A stretch of DNA of 64,000 bases from Rebecca billardiae RCC1528 (GCA_965240325.2 OZ251245.1:744001-808000); one strand, 5' to 3'; counted from the stretch's first letter, positions 10,186-22,616 are shown. Numbers and translations: made by a program. The notes: generated by a model from the letters alone, not told the origin.

Positions 10186-10918
10186 ACTGCTCTGCGCTGG
10201 CACGTGCACGCGGAGATCAACCACACGCAGCGGGTCCGGGATAGGCACTGGCACCCTCTTTCTCCAGCCGGCCGCCGGCTGCATCGCCTCGGGGGGCGAT
10301 GCAGCAGGTGGACGCCGCTGCACCCATCTGGCCCTTGGCGCTGGCCTCCTCCGTGCCCTTCGCTCCACCCTAGGTGGAGCAGGGGGTGCGGGGTGTGACG
10401 CGCCCAGGGGCCAGGTTCCCCAGCATCAAGCACTGCATCTGCAGCAGCCCGCCGGCGGGCTGGGCTGCGACATCGACTACCACCTCATCTGCTTCATCGC
10501 CCAGAGCGCGCTAGGCGGCGCGCTCACTCTCCAAGCCCCTCTTCTGCAGCTGCGCGCCGCTTGGCCGGCGCGCGGCGACGCGTACTACGACCTCATCCTC
10601 ATCCAGGCGCCCACGCGGGCGCACGGGGGCGACAGCCGCGGCTGCCGCTTGCCGGAGCTGCTCGCCGCTAGGTCGGCGGGCGGCGACATCGACTACGACC
10701 TCACCCTCATCCAAGTGCTCCGGAAGGCGCTCGGCCGCGGCGGCATCTGCCGTCGCCGCCGCGTGCCCCAGGCCGAGGCGGTGCTCCATCCCGGCCCCGC
10801 TCCCGTAGGGGGGCAGGGCTGCGGGTGGCGCACTGTCTGACCTGGACGGAAGGCGCGGACGCATTCTATGTGTCTGTTGCACTCTGAGCCTGACGCTTGT
10901 CCGATGCTGCCACGTCGT
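10186..10918 (+). repeat. ~730-bp duplicated segment, copy A (inverted partner at 34801-35531)
   Basis: The sequence from actgctctgcgctgg to the ACGACGTGG element end recurs in reverse orientation at 34801-35531 with only scattered differences. It includes a locally palindromic piece (ctgcatcgcc / ggcgatgcag) and dyad cgccggcggg elements. Outside these borders the two loci diverge completely, consistent with a transposed unit. Confidence 0.85.
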
Positions 10919-13155
10919 TAAATATATATAGCCACAGTGGCACCGGAAGGGACGATGTTGCGGATAAGCCTTTTCGTCGCCCCGGCGCTCCCCCAGTGGG
11001 AAAAATGATTTTCCGTGGTTTTCACGATGGCTGCCGAACCACCTGGCCTCGGCCGGCGGACGCCTCTCGAACGGACTTCGCTGGCTCGCGCGAAGTCGCC
11101 GTCGACGGTGTGGTGCGAGTCGCGCGACGGCCCGTGCGCGATGAGGAGTGCGCCGCGCGCCGTGCGCGCTTACCACAAGCCCCGCCCCTGCACCTCGCCC
11201 AAATCGCCCGCGCAGAGTGCCACCTCTCTCGACTCGCTCAGGTCACATGCCCGCCTCGGGCACGGACGGGCGTGCTCAAACACGGTGTACGACTTTGGGC
11301 AGGCGGGGCTCGTGAACCTAATAAGTCATTGTCGGGCGCCGCGCGGCGTGGTGGGCGGGATGGGCGTGGTATACACGGATCACGCCGGGCCGACACGGGT
11401 TGCGCTTTTCTCATTGTGTGAGCTGGCCACGATGCCCGGCGGCACGTCCTCGGTCGTGCCCGCTGGCAGCTGCTCCTGCGACCCGCGCGCACAGCTGCGT
11501 GTGATTCATCGCGCGGACACCTGCGCGATCGCGTGTCTGGCGCATGCCTACACCAGTGGGCCTCTCTGCAGGGCCGTTGCGTTCCGGTACGGTCACCCGC
11601 TGGCGCAGCAGGGCCGCTTTTCAGGTGTCGATGGCTCCGATCGGCACGGCGCGAGCGACTCTCCACGACTTTGGGCAGCCCTTGCCGACGAAGCCAATAC
11701 GAGTGTACCTGACCGCGCGCGCGCTGATGATAGCGGGTGTGATGCTGCACGGCGTCGCAGCGGGCTGCCACGCCTGGAGCATCCTGCGGCACGTTCCAAC
11801 CGGATGCGCGCGCTGCGGCATGCGCTCACGTGTGCGCGAGCACGCCCACCACACCTGCCTGCGCGACGCGCGCGCAGGCGATACCGATGCTTCCAGTGGG
11901 CAAGGGGGCGATCGTGTGGACGCGGCAAGATGTCGGTGCCTACGAGCCTCTCGTGGCGCCCACGATACATCCGTTTGGCAGACCGTCGAGCAGCAGTGTG
12001 ATCGCAGCAGGTGCTTTGCGTTTGCTCGGTGACGACGCAGTACGACCGCCAATCTGAGCTCAAGCACTGCTGTGGTCGACGAGCTGCGCGGCGAAGCGTG
12101 CGCGCGAGCCACGCGTGTGCTTGCATTGGCCTGTGACTCAACGACTTCGAGCGGGTGGCTTGGAACGCGCTTTCTGTATCCGCTGCGGCCACGCGCAGGT
12201 CGGCGCATCGCTTCGGGGCGCGAGGAGCTGTGATCTCGACAAACAAGCGAGCTGCCTGCCCACTGCACGCCCGCGCTCGCGCCAACGGCTGCTGCCGCTC
12301 ACCAGCCCGGCCAGTTGGCAGTTCGGGCGGTAAGACCAGCCACTTGCCGCGCGGCCCATCATCGGCCGCCGCCCGTCTCATCAGCACCGCGCGGCCGCTC
12401 CGGTGCCGCGCCCCGGTGCCGGGCCGGTGCCGCGCGGCCCGGATACGTCAGCAGCGCCGGCTCGTCCGATGACTCACCGGCCACCGCTCGACGCCGACTG
12501 ACAGTCGATCATCACTCTACTGCTGGCGCTAGTCTCCGATCAGCAGTCGTCGTCCATCCGCGCTATATCTCATCATCACCGACCGGCCGCCGCGGCCGAT
12601 TCACTCATCGTCTGCTGTCGTCCGCGGCGCGTCAGCACGACTATATATATACTGCTGCGATCGGAGACGCGCGGATTCATCGAGTCATCATCGACGAGTT
12701 CGACGACGGCGACCGTCAGACATCCCGGGAGCGCGCGCGCGGCGCGCAGCCCGATATATGCGCGGATATCGCCGGCGGCCGGCGGCGAGGCCGGCGGCGG
12801 GGCCGCCGCTCGGCCGCGCCACGCGCCCGCGCCGTATATCGTCAGAGTCGTACGACGCGACATATGAGCCCCCAGCACGGCGCGCCGGCCTCGACGACCG
12901 TATGGCGTATGTGATGGGCTGCTCATTGTCTGTTCCACGTCCAGCTGCGCGACTCGTATGATGCGCGCCGGTCGCGGCCCACCCGAACGGCCGCGATGAC
13001 GCTCCGGGCCGGCCGAGCCGTCAGACTCCGAGAGTATAGTCGGTGGCACGGCATCCGCCTGCCGGCGCGCGCGGTATACCCAAATCAGTCTGCCCGGTGC
13101 GACTGCTGCTCCCTCTGCGGCAGTCGCCTGGATCGATCATCGGGGCCGCCGCGCG

Positions 13156-13390
13156 CCGCCGCCCACGCTGCGCGGCGTGCAGCTGCACTCGCCGCCGCGC
13201 GCCGGGCTCAGCGCCACGCGTCAGCGTTCGCCGCCGATGCCCACGCTGCGTGACGCGCACCTCGCACGGCTGTGGCGGCGCGGGCCGAGCCGCGCACGCG
13301 CACGCTCGCAGCCACCGCCCACGCTCTGCGGCGTGCAGCACTCGGCGCCGCCGCGCGCCGGGCTCGGCGCCGCGCGTCAGCATTCGCCGC
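13156..13390 (+). repeat. Tandem repeat, ~156-bp period
   Basis: The unit beginning cgcccacgctgcgcggcgtg near 13158 recurs near 13315 as cgcccacgctctgcggcgtg. About 78 bp are conserved through the cgccgccgcgcgccgggctc block to the attcgccgcc end. The spacing is about 156 bases. Confidence 0.7.
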
Positions 13391-13395
13391 CCAAA

Positions 13396-13665
13396 GGCCT
13401 TGCACACGCGCCCAACCGATGCCGATGTTTGAAGCCGTCCCTAGGGCACCCTCGCCAGCGTCCCATCCCGGCCACGAGCTAGCGTGCCACCGAGCAGCGT
13501 CGCAGCCGCGCGGCGCGCGGCTCGGCTGCCCGCCCGGCCCGGGCGCTGCTGCGAGCTCGCACGCCCATCGCCGCGGGCTCGAGCGGAGCCCTCCGGCACC
13601 GAGGCCTTGCATACACGCCCAGACGATGCCGATGCTTGCAACCATTTCTCTGACGCACTCGCCGG
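13396..13665 (+). repeat. Diverged direct repeat, ~205-bp spacing
   Basis: The ~63-bp piece around aggccttgcacacgcgccca (about 13398) recurs near 13603 as aggccttgcatacacgccca. Both copies include gatgccgatg and end at ctcgcc. It may be the continuation of the tandem array just upstream. Confidence 0.6.
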
Positions 13666-14314
13666 CGGCCGATCGCGGCCGTGAGCCAGCGTGCCACCGG
13701 CACGCTTGACGAGTGGGTCACGGCCATCGACAAGCACCGGTGCCCACTGTTCGGCACGCCGACATCCGTAGACCCAGATGCACTCCAGAAGAGCGACGCT
13801 CGGGGCGTCACGATAGACACATACACCACTGGGACTGATCCCCACCCATCTAGCTCCATCCTGCGCTTGCTAAGCCCTCGGAAGTGGTTGCACGCGCCTT
13901 GCGTGCAACATGTCGACCGCGAGTCGCGATCGCGCCTTGCGCACGGCGCCCAAGGACGGCTAAGACGGCGACGAAGTGGGTCTGGGCGAGCTTCCTCCGC
14001 ATGCCGGGACCCGTGCGCCTTGCCCCCGCGCACGAGCGCCGGCCGGCGACCGCTCACGTGGCCGTCAGAATTTTTCCGCGGCGGTCGCCGTGCGTGCACG
14101 GGTTATCCGCAATCGCCATCGTTCCGGTGCCACTGTGGCGCTATACTTATAATACTGCCATCAACTAATACGCGCTGCTTCGCAGCCTGGCTGCCGTGGC
14201 CCGGGCGTCAGCGCGGGCGACCGGGCCGTACGACGCCTTCAGATATAATAAACGACACTCGGATCGGATGTAATTCACTGCTAGCTCCCTACATACACGC
14301 CTACTGATGCCGTA

Positions 14315-16441
14315 CTACTGCGCCAGGCTGCTGCGCCGGCGCGGCACGAGTGGCCGCTCCTCCACGCTCGGCGTGACGCCGCGAGACGCGACGAAAGCCT
14401 CCATGCTGCGAGAGGCGAACGCGCGCCGACCCCCGCGCAGCTTGTTGGCGTTGTGTCGGCCCGAGCCATCAGCGCCGTCGTCGGCGCCCACCGCACCCAG
14501 CGCGGTGGCGCATACGCTCGAAAGCTGGCGGCCACCCGGCCCGTCCGCGCCGGCCGACGCGCAGCCTGGCGATGGCGCCGGCTCGGCGCCGCTCGAGGGC
14601 TCCGCCGCGGAGACGGTGGCGGCCTCCTCCGGCAGCGGCGCGTCGGGTGCGCGCGGCAGCGGCGGCAGCACGCCGTTCGCCAGCAGCGGCATCGACACGC
14701 ACCGCCCGATCGCCCTGTGCCTCTGCGCGCCACCGCGTGACGGGGACGTCGGCGGCGCGCGCGCGCGCGCGCGGTGCGTCACCGCGCGCACGAACAGCTC
14801 GTCCAGAGGCAGAGTGGGCGCGACGCTCCCGCGCTTCCTGGCAGGGTCGAGCTTGGCAAACTGCTCGCGGAGCTGGCGCAGCAGCTCCGCGTCGACGCCG
14901 TACAGCTTGGCGAGCGCGAGCGCGACGAAGCCGTCCTCGGACAGCTCGGCGCCGCTCGCCGCGCCGCCGCCGAGCGGGCGCGCGCCCGCGCCGCCGCTCG
15001 TCTCCGCATCGTCGTCGTCAGCCTGGAGAAGCAGCAGCTGCGCGCGTGCGGCGCGCCGCAGCGTCCACTGCGTGGAGACGAACTGGCCGACGTCGCGGAG
15101 CGAGCGCGCGACCGCGCCTGTGGACAGCGGGATGAAGACGCACGCGGCGGCACGGCCCGGCACCGAGCTCGTCGCGACGTCACCAATCCCTGAGGGGCGG
15201 GTGGCGCGGGGCCGCGCGCGCAGTGAGCGCCGGCCAGCACACAGCACCGACCATTCGCGTGCGCGCGCGCCCCACGCTCGCCACACACACGCACGCACAC
15301 ACACACACCGCGCACGCGCGCGCACGCGCACACCGCAGAGCGACACGGTGGTCGCAGCCCAATAGAAGCCGTCGGCCACGCCCAGCCCCTCGACCAACAC
15401 CGCGATGAGCGTGCCGCTCAGAAGCGCGAGCGCGATCGGCACACTGAGCCGTGCGAGCGCGCGCGCGCAGCCGAGCGGGCCCTCGACGCGCGGCAGCGGG
15501 GCGTGCAGGCCGCGCCGCTTCGTGTTCGCGCGCGCGACGACGGTCGCCGCCGCCGAGCGCAGCGCGGCCGCGCGCTCGCGCACGCTCGGCGACTTTGGCG
15601 GCGTGCCCGCTCGGCTCGTCCGCCTGCTCGGTACGTGGGACTGACGCTCGTGGCCGCCGGGCTTGCGGGTTGGGCCGACGCCCGGCACCTGGAGGAAGTC
15701 GGTGGCGCGCGTCTCGGCGGGGATGCGGAGAGGGGGCGGGCGCGCGCCGCTCGGCGTGCGCAGCGCTGGCGGGGGCAGCGGCTGCGACGGCGCGCCCGGC
15801 GGCGGCGGCGCGCGCGCCGCCGGCGGCGAGCCCGGCGGCGGCGGCGAGGGCGGCGGCGACGTCGGCGCGTCGCCCGGCACCGTCATCGCTCTCGCTTCCA
15901 CGGACACCACGCGCTCCGCGGGCTTGTGCTCGCGCGCGCGCGCCTCCCCCGGCACGCGCACCAGCCCGAGCGCGTTCGTGTGCCACCCCTGCCCGCTCGG
16001 CCTCCGGCGGCCGAGCTGCGACGCGCGCGCGAGCCGACGGGTCGCCGCCTCTTCGGCGACCATCATTGCATGCACGAGCAGCACGAGCGCGTACCCGAGG
16101 CACGCCATGCTGAGGAGCGAGAAGCACGAGGTGACGAGGCGCGAGGTGGGCGTGGTCGGGTGCAGGTCGCCGTACCCCACCGTCGTGAGCAGCGCGACCG
16201 TGAAGTAGATCGTGTCGACCATCGACCAACCCTCGTGCTTGAGATAGAACGTCACCGCTCCGGCAAAGTAGACGAAGAGCGCGAGCGCGGCGCACACCGC
16301 CGCGGCGCACGTGCGGTGCGCTCGGTGCTCGTCGTCATCTGCCAGGTCCTTCGCGGCCGCGACCATCGCGGCCGAGGGCCGTCGGGCGAGGAGCACCGCG
16401 GCCGAGGGCCGGCGCGCGATGGAGACGGGTCGGAGCGGCAT
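14315..16441 (-). CDS. Two-pore-domain K+ channel, paralog 1 (spliced)
   Basis: A tandem-pore potassium channel of the TPK/KCNK class, selective for K+ in the plasma or vacuolar membrane. Its architecture is TM1 (about 45-65), pore loop 1 with canonical filter TTVGYGD (86-92), TM2, a long Pro/Arg-rich linker, TM3, pore loop 2 and TM4, then a degenerate EF-hand-like C-terminus. The second filter is split by a GT-AG intron (15190-15333, 144 nt, phase 1). Splicing gives SLCGIGD (367-373), so Leu and Cys replace the usual Thr and Val, and Ile replaces Tyr. The intron has no in-frame stop. A further 60-nt GT-AG intron (14723-14782) is possible near the C-terminus; without it the spliced protein is about 660 residues. 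The paralog at 28680-29946 has an intron at the same codon and phase. Confidence 0.85.
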   Translation of the reverse strand: MPLRPVSIARRPSAAVLLARRPSAAMVAAAKDLADDDEHRAHRTCAAAVCAALALFVYFAGAVTFYLKHEGWSMVDTIYFTVALLTTVGYGDLHPTTPTSRLVTSCFSLLSMACLGYALVLLVHAMMVAEEAATRRLARASQLGRRRPSGQGWHTNALGLVRVPGEARAREHKPAERVVSVEARAMTVPGDAPTSPPPSPPPPGSPPAARAPPPPGAPSQPLPPPALRTPSGARPPPLRIPAETRATDFLQVPGVGPTRKPGGHERQSHVPSRRTSRAGTPPKSPSVRERAAALRSAAATVVARANTKRRGLHAPLPRVEGPLGCARALARLSVPIALALLSGTLIAVLVEGLGVADGFYWAATTVSLCGVRVRARARCVCVRACVWRAWGARAREWSVLCAGRRSLRARPRATRPSGIGDVATSSVPGRAAACVFIPLSTGAVARSLRDVGQFVSTQWTLRRAARAQLLLLQADDDDAETSGGAGARPLGGGAASGAELSEDGFVALALAKLYGVDAELLRQLREQFAKLDPARKRGSVAPTLPLDELFVRAVTHRARARAPPTSPSRGGAQRHRAIGRCVSMPLLANGVLPPLPRAPDAPLPEEAATVSAAEPSSGAEPAPSPGCASAGADGPGGRQLSSVCATALGAVGADDGADGSGRHNANKLRGGRRAFASRSMEAFVASRGVTPSVEERPLVPRRRSSLAQ
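15190..15333 (-). other. Phase-1 GT-AG intron inside the second K+ selectivity filter
   Basis: On the minus strand the donor is TGCG|gtgtgcgcg and the acceptor is cccctcag|GGATTGGTGAC. Joining them restores CGIGD followed by VATSS, collinear with the paralog. The intron is mostly alternating purine-pyrimidine (GC/GT) sequence. Confidence 0.85.
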
Positions 16442-17169
16442 CGTGACCTAGGGCGGCTGAGAGGCAGAGCGCGGCCAGGCCGCCCGGCCTCGAGCGGTGT
16501 GGAGCCGTGCGGCTTCGCCCCGCGCCCGCCGCGGCGGCGCCGGACGTCGAGGCGGCGAGCACCGCGAGCACGGGGGTGCTGACGGCGCTCAGGCGGCGTG
16601 CCCGGGCACCTTCGCGTGAACACTTCGTTGATCCCCTGCGCGTTGCCGCCGCCGGCTCATCAATCGAGATCGGATGCCCTGGTTCGGGGGATGCATGATG
16701 AAGCCAAGATGAATACAACATTTCAGGCGCGCGGGCATCGTCGTTTCGTCGGTGGTCAATGAGGATTCGGGCATTCGGCCGTTCGCCGTTCGGCCTTTGA
16801 ATGTGGCGGTATTTTTGTATGCCCATTGCTTGAATGATGATTCGAAACCTTCAATCTGCCCATACAGTACGTCATTGATGGTTCACTACGTATTGTAATG
16901 CTGTATACTCTGTTTACCGACCTCGATAGCTCTCAAGCTCCGAAAAGAACCGATGAATTCAGCGACGAACGATCACCAGCCGAGATCGATCCGCACGGGA
17001 GGCATCGGACTGCGCGCACGAAAGCCCGCTGGCCGCCGCGGCCCCGCGCTCCTCGACGGGCAGCTCGCGCTCGTCGCAAATGCCGCGCGAGGCGTAGGAC
17101 GCAGCCTGCACAGGCCGATCGGCGTCCGCACGCCGGGCTCGCGGACTTGCACGGCCGGGGCCGGCGCTG
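16442..17169. other. Intergenic, no gene seen
   Basis: Lies between the start of the channel gene and the stop of the VPS13-like gene, both on the minus strand. It is less GC-rich than the flanks around 16690-16960. No repeat or hairpin of note was found. It presumably carries the VPS13 3' UTR and the channel promoter. Confidence 0.5.
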
Positions 17170-19827
17170 CTACCAGCCCGCCTCGTCGACGTCGTCGTGG
17201 CGGGGCAGCGCGCTCGCCTGCGCGATCGCGACGCCGACGAGCTCGGCGACGCGCTGCGCGTGGGCAGGCGTCTCGCACGCCACGACGCGCTCGCGCTCGC
17301 GCCCTTGCGCGCGCGCCGAGCCGCCGCTCTCGCGCTCGTCGGCCTCGGCGTCCGCCTCGTCGTCGTCCGCGAGCAGCAGGCGCACCTCGCGCCCGCGCGG
17401 CTGCGCGGCCGCGGCGCGCGCGAGCGAGACGCGCCACTTCACCGTCGCGTACCCCGAGCCCGCGGCGCGGCCATGCAGATCGAGAGCGAGCACGTGTCTC
17501 GAGGTGACGACGAGCATCCCGCCCGCCGCGCCGACGAAGAGGTCGTCGTCGAGCGCGCCCTCGCCGAAGCAGCTGCGCGCGGAGAGGCGCGCCTCCTCGA
17601 GCGCCTCGGCCGCGGCCGCGTCCGCCGGCACGAACGGGTGCAGCTCGCCGCGCGGGCCGGGCGCGAGCGGCAGCCGCGGCCGCTCGTGCAGCGCGGCGAG
17701 CGCTCGCTTGTCCTCGGCGGACGCGGTCGCCGACGCGACGCCGCCGGCGAGCGCCGCGGCGAGGTCGACGACGCCGACGGCGGGCTTGATGACGGCGCCC
17801 GCGAGGCCGGAGGCGAGGCCGGCGGCCGCGCCGCCGAGCCCGCCCGTCCGCGCGCCGCGCACCGGGCGGGTGATCACGCCGAGCAGCCCGACGCCCATGC
17901 CTTCGCCCACGCGGCGCGCGCCGTGCAGCACGCCGCGCGCCGCGCCGTGCGGCCCCGCGCCGCGCCGCTCCGCCTGCTCGGCGCGGCGCGCCGCGTACGC
18001 CGGGTCCATCGCGAGCTCGGCCGCGCCGCGCGCGAGCGAGCTCGAGACCGCCGCGGCGGAGCCCGAGACTCCCGAGACCACCTCGCGCGCAAAGGAGATG
18101 CTCCCCTTTGCCACGCCCTCCACAAACTGTCCGGGGCCTGCGATCAGTCCGGTGACGGGCTCGTAGAAGGCGTCCGATGCGCCCTTGGCGAGGTGCTCGA
18201 GCAGGCCGCGCGGGTTGCCGAGGAGCTCGAGCGAGCCGAGCGCGCCGCCCGCCTGACCGAGGAGCACCGCGCCGTAGTGCGCGGCGAGCGCGCTCGCTAG
18301 GAGCTCGGTCGGGCCCCACGCGACGTCGAGACGCACCGGCGCGATCCGCACGGGCGCGCGCGTAAGGTGCAGCGCAGCGGCGGAGACGGAGGACGCCAGC
18401 AGCGCGGCGAGCCTGGCGTGCGGCGAGGTGGCGGCGGCGCCGCCGCCGCCGACGGCGGCGGTGCCGCGCCCGCCGCTCGCGCCGCCGCTCGCGCCGCCGG
18501 CCTCGCCGCCCGCGAGCTCGAGCGCGCGGAGGAGTGAGACTAGACCGGCGGTCGACGAGCGAACGCTCACGCGCACGCGCAGTGGCTGCAGGCTGAGCCA
18601 GCGCACGAATGTGCGGTGCGGCGCGGCGGCGGCGGCGGCGGCGGCGGCGGCGTCAAGGCCCTCCGCCCAGCCGCCACCCTCCTCCTCGTGCGCGGCGGGC
18701 CGGCGCGGCGCCGCCGACGCCGCGTCGGCGGGCGCGCCCGCCGACGCCGCCGCCGCCTCCTCGGCAGCGCCGAGCGCGGCGGCGAGGCCGGCGAGCGCGC
18801 TTGCCACATCCGCGGCGGCGCGCACGAGCCGCGCCGCCGAGCGCGTGTCGCCGGCGAGGTCCATGTCGCACAGCCGCACCGCCGCCGTGTCGAGCACGGC
18901 GGCGGACTCGCTCATCTCCTGCCAGCACGCGCTCGCCTCGAGCGCGACGGGCGCGCCCGGCGCGCGCGCGTGCGATGGCCGCAGCAGCGCGGCAAAAGGC
19001 GCGCGCGGAAGTTGGTTGGTGAGCTCAAGCCAGCCGACGCGCACGCGCGCCGAGCCCGGGCCGCAGAGCACCGACGCGGCCGGCGCGGTCTGCCCGCGCT
19101 CCGCCGGCGTGGCCGCCCACAGCACCTCCAGCTCCGCCACCGTCGCGAGGACCACCTCCCGCCCGCTGTGTACAAGGGAGAGATGGGCGCCAGCCAGCCG
19201 GATGGAAAGCGCCGCCGCCGGCTCTGGCGGCGGCTCGGCGGGCGTGGCCGACGTGGGCGCGGCCGCGCCGCCGCCGCCGCTGCCGCCGCTGCGCGCGGGC
19301 GGCGCGCTCGGGCGCGGCGTGTGCTCGTCGCTCACGACGAGCACACGCACCGGCCCGCGCACCTCGAAGCGGCAGCGTAGCGCAGGCAGCCCGACGCCGG
19401 GCATGACGCGCGCGCTCGCGCCCACGCCGAGACCGCCCGCGCCCGCGTCGGCGGGCAGTAGTGGCGTCGATGCGGCCGCCTCGTCCCACCCGCCCTCCGC
19501 CGCCGCCTCGGCGTCGTCGGCCTCGGCGTGCGCGGCGGCGCGCGGCGCAGGCCTCGCCAGCACGACGAACGCGGACTCGGCGAGCGGCACCGACAGGTCC
19601 TCGGGCAGAAGCGGCACGCTCGCTCCGCGCGCGGCGGGCGTCAGCCGGCGCGCCGCGGACGCGCCGCCGCGCCCGGCGGCGGCGGCGACGAGTGCCGACG
19701 TCGAGCGATTCTCGAGCAGGAGGGGGACGGATGCGGCGCCGTCTGCGGTGGCGCGCAGCGTGACGCGCATCGCCGCGCCGTGCGCGCGCGCCTCCACCGC
19801 CAGCACGCGCTCCCACCGCGCCACCCA

Positions 19828-19880
<53 letters not shown>

Positions 19881-20456
19881 AGCTCGGCGCTCGAACGAGC
19901 GCTCGCACAAAGCGCTCCGCAGCGGCGCTGCCCGCGGCGGCGTGCGGCGGCACGGCGCCCGGCGCAAGCGGGGCGAATGTCGTGTGCTCGCCCTCCGTGC
20001 CCAGCGGCACGGCCGCGCCCCAGCCCGCAGCCAGGGCGTCGGCGTCGGCGCACTCCTCAGCGGCCGCGGCGCCGCCCGCGCCGCGCGCGCCGCGCAACCG
20101 AAGCGCGCGCTCGGCGCCCGCGCCGCGGGCATCGCCGCCGCCGCGGCCGCCGGCGCCCGCCGGCGCGCCGACGCGATGCAGCGGCGCGCGCGCGCGCGGC
20201 GCGAGCCGCACCGCGCCGCCGCGCGCGCCCGGCTCCGCCCAGCCCGCGCCGTCGTCGCGCGCCGCCTCGAGCGCCGCCGCCGTCGTGTTCAGCACGACCA
20301 CTCTCGGAACGAGCGCGATCTCGCGCGTGAAGCCGCGCGTGCCCGGGACGGTGGCGAGCTGGGCGCAGAGCTCGGCGACGCCGCCGCCCGGCTGCGGCAG
20401 GGTGAGCGCGAGGGAGTCGGCCTGCGCCCGGTGCGGAGCGAGCGGGTCCGACCACG

Positions 20457-20488
<32 letters not shown>

Positions 20489-22127
20489 GCGCGCAGCCGC
20501 AGTGCCGCGCGTGGCGCCATTGGCACCAAGCGCGCCGCGCGCGTCGCGGGCGCGCCGCCGGCCGCGCCGCCGGGCGGCGGCGGCGGCGGCGACAGCCGGC
20601 GTCGCGCGCGCCGCCACCTGCGCTCGCGAACCAGCGCCGCCGCCGACTCGCCCGGCGCCCACGGGCCCTCGAAGCCCGGCGCGTAGGCCCAGCAACCGGC
20701 GTCGGTGCGCGGCGCGCGCACCGCGCGCCACGCGCCCTCCCACGCCCAGCCGTCAGGAGGCGGCAGCTGCGACAAGCTATGCGGCGGCGAGTCGTCGGCG
20801 GCGCCGACAGTGTCTCCGGCGCCGGCGGAAGCGGGGGCGGCTGCGTCGGCGGAGACGAGCGCGGCTTGCTCCGCGCCGCCGCCGGCGCGCGCGCGCGGCT
20901 CACGGCCCTCCGCCGCGCCATCGCCGAGCCCGCCACCGCCGCCGCCGAGCTCGCCGCCGCCGCCGCCGGGCCCGCCACCGCCATCGCCGCCGCCGGGCCC
21001 GCCACCGCCGCCGCCGGGCTGCGAGCAGCACGCCCGGCCGCTCTCGTCGCACGGGTCAGTCGGCCTGAGCGAGCGCTCGGCGAAGGGCTCGAACGCATGT
21101 GCGCGCCGCTGACGCTGCACCACATCCGTTGCTCCATGCGTCGGCGGCGACGGCAGCCATGCTGAATCACGCTCGCGCCGCTCGGCGCGCGCGCCGCCGC
21201 CGCCGCCCTCCGAGCGCACCTCGGCCAGCACGTCGCTCAAGTTGCGAAGCCACACGGGGGCGACCAGCGCGAACTCGTGCGCGGGCGCCGCGCCGCCGAG
21301 CGCCGCGCCGCTCAGCACGCGCAGCTCCAACCTGCCGCCGCGCGCGTCCGACAGGACGAGCGCCGCGCTGGCGTCAGCACCCGCGTCCGCGTCGGCCGCG
21401 CCGCCGAGCTGAGGCGGGCGCGCCCTGACCACCGCCTCGTGCGCCGGCGCGGCGGGGCCGCGGTCTCCTCGTCCCAGGCCAGTTGGCTCGGCGCTGGCCG
21501 ATAGCTCCGCGCTGACAGCCAGAGGGCAGTTGGGCGGCACGTGCAAACCCACGCTCTCGGCCGGCTGCAGCAGCGTCGGCGGGAGCGGCGCGGCGCAGGA
21601 CTCGAGGCCGCCCGCGCCGCGCACGCGCACGCGCGCCTCCTGGCAGAGCCGGTTGCTCAGCACCGCGGGCGCGCACAGCTCCGCGGTGCGCGGCGCGCGC
21701 GGCGCGCGCGCGCGTGCGCGCAGCAGCATTGCAAAGTCATGCGCGCGCGGCGTGTGCGCCGCGCCGGCGCCGGCCGGCGCGTCGGCGGCGCGCACGAGGC
21801 GGAGGCGGCCGTTGGGGGCGCGCGGGGTGGCGACGCTGGGCGTCGCGCCGTCCGCGCCCGCGCCGTGCGCGTCGCCGGCGTCGAGCGCAGGCGCCGTGAG
21901 CACGGTGGCGAGGGCGGCGCCCGTGCCCAAGCCGGGCGCGCGGCCACGAGCGCCGCGCGCGCGCACGGAGGCCGCGCCGCCCGCTGGCGGGGGCAGCGCA
22001 AGCTCCGCCTCAGTCGACCAGCCGTACGCGGGCGCGTCGGCCCGGCCCGCATGATCGCGCGCGCCGCCGCCCGGGCTCCCGCGGGCCGTCTCGGGCCCGT
22101 CGCCGTCGTCGCCGGTGGCCGCGGCCG

Positions 22128-22159
<32 letters not shown>

Positions 22160-22585
22160 GCGGCGGCGGCGGCGGGCGCCGGGCGCGCCGCCACCCGCCA
22201 CGGTGCGGCTGGCAGCGCCATCGGCGACGCGGGGAGGGCCAGCCGCGCGCCCGGTCCGAGCACCGCGCGGAGCTCGAGCGAGGCGCCGCCCTCGCGCGCG
22301 GGCTGCGTCGCGCGCACCTCGAGCGCGCGCGCGCACGCGTTGCGCACCGCCCACGCCGAGCGAATCGTCAGCAGCACAAGGGGACCGGCCCAGCTGACTT
22401 CGACCGCCGCGCACGCGGCGCGCCGCCCGTCGCGTGGGTCGCGAAGCGGCAGGGACCAGCTGCCGGCGCGCGAGACGTCGAGCGGGGGCAGCGGCTCCCA
22501 AGCCTCGAGCCACACGTGCACGCGCCGGCCGTCGGCGCCGGCCGCGTCCGCGTCCGCGCCGTCGTCGTCGTCGTCGTCGCTCCAG

Positions 22586-22616
<31 letters not shown>

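Larger units (their letters stand above)
7519..10918. mobile_element. 3.4-kb TA-flanked inverted-repeat element (non-autonomous, Tc1/mariner-like ends)
   Basis: The left end reads ACGACGTGGTATGCAACGGG and the right end, on the other strand, reads ACGACGTGGCAGCATCCGAC. The shared terminal motif is ACGACGTGG. Each end is bordered by TA (7517-7518 and 10919-10920), as expected for a TA target duplication. The same two end types occur back to back in a 70-bp miniature element at 55900-55969, which confirms that they are the two ends of one family. The right ~730 bp recurs inverted at 34801-35531. No transposase frame is recognised inside, so the element appears non-autonomous. A second TA-flanked element is nested within it. 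Confidence 0.66.
10971..14100. other. No supported gene; GC-rich region with tandem repeats
   Basis: Open frames here overlap on both strands without recognisable domains. A short motif (acgactttgggcag) occurs at 11288 and 11666 with diverged flanks, suggesting an old duplication. The tandem repeats at 13156-13665 are listed separately. Confidence 0.45.
10931..14139. repeat. Inverted repeat pair enclosing 3.2 kb (candidate element)
   Basis: The segment starting gccacagtggcaccggaa at 10931-10970 has a diverged reverse complement at 14101-14139. Both continue with a gcggataa motif. The left copy begins 12 bases after the preceding TA element. A related sequence without the outer end lies near 56020-56080. 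No clear target duplication and no transposase are seen, so this may be an old element or two dispersed copies in opposite orientation. Confidence 0.4.

Noticed and set aside
11015-12001. 328-residue plus-strand frame
   Set aside because: No domain, overlapping frames of equal quality on both strands, and non-coding-like codon use.
16442-17169. Possible small gene between K+ channel 1 and VPS13
   Set aside because: Short frames only, no motif and no coding bias.
18428-20686. 752-residue plus-strand frame
   Set aside because: Antisense of VPS13 coding sequence, low complexity, no domain.
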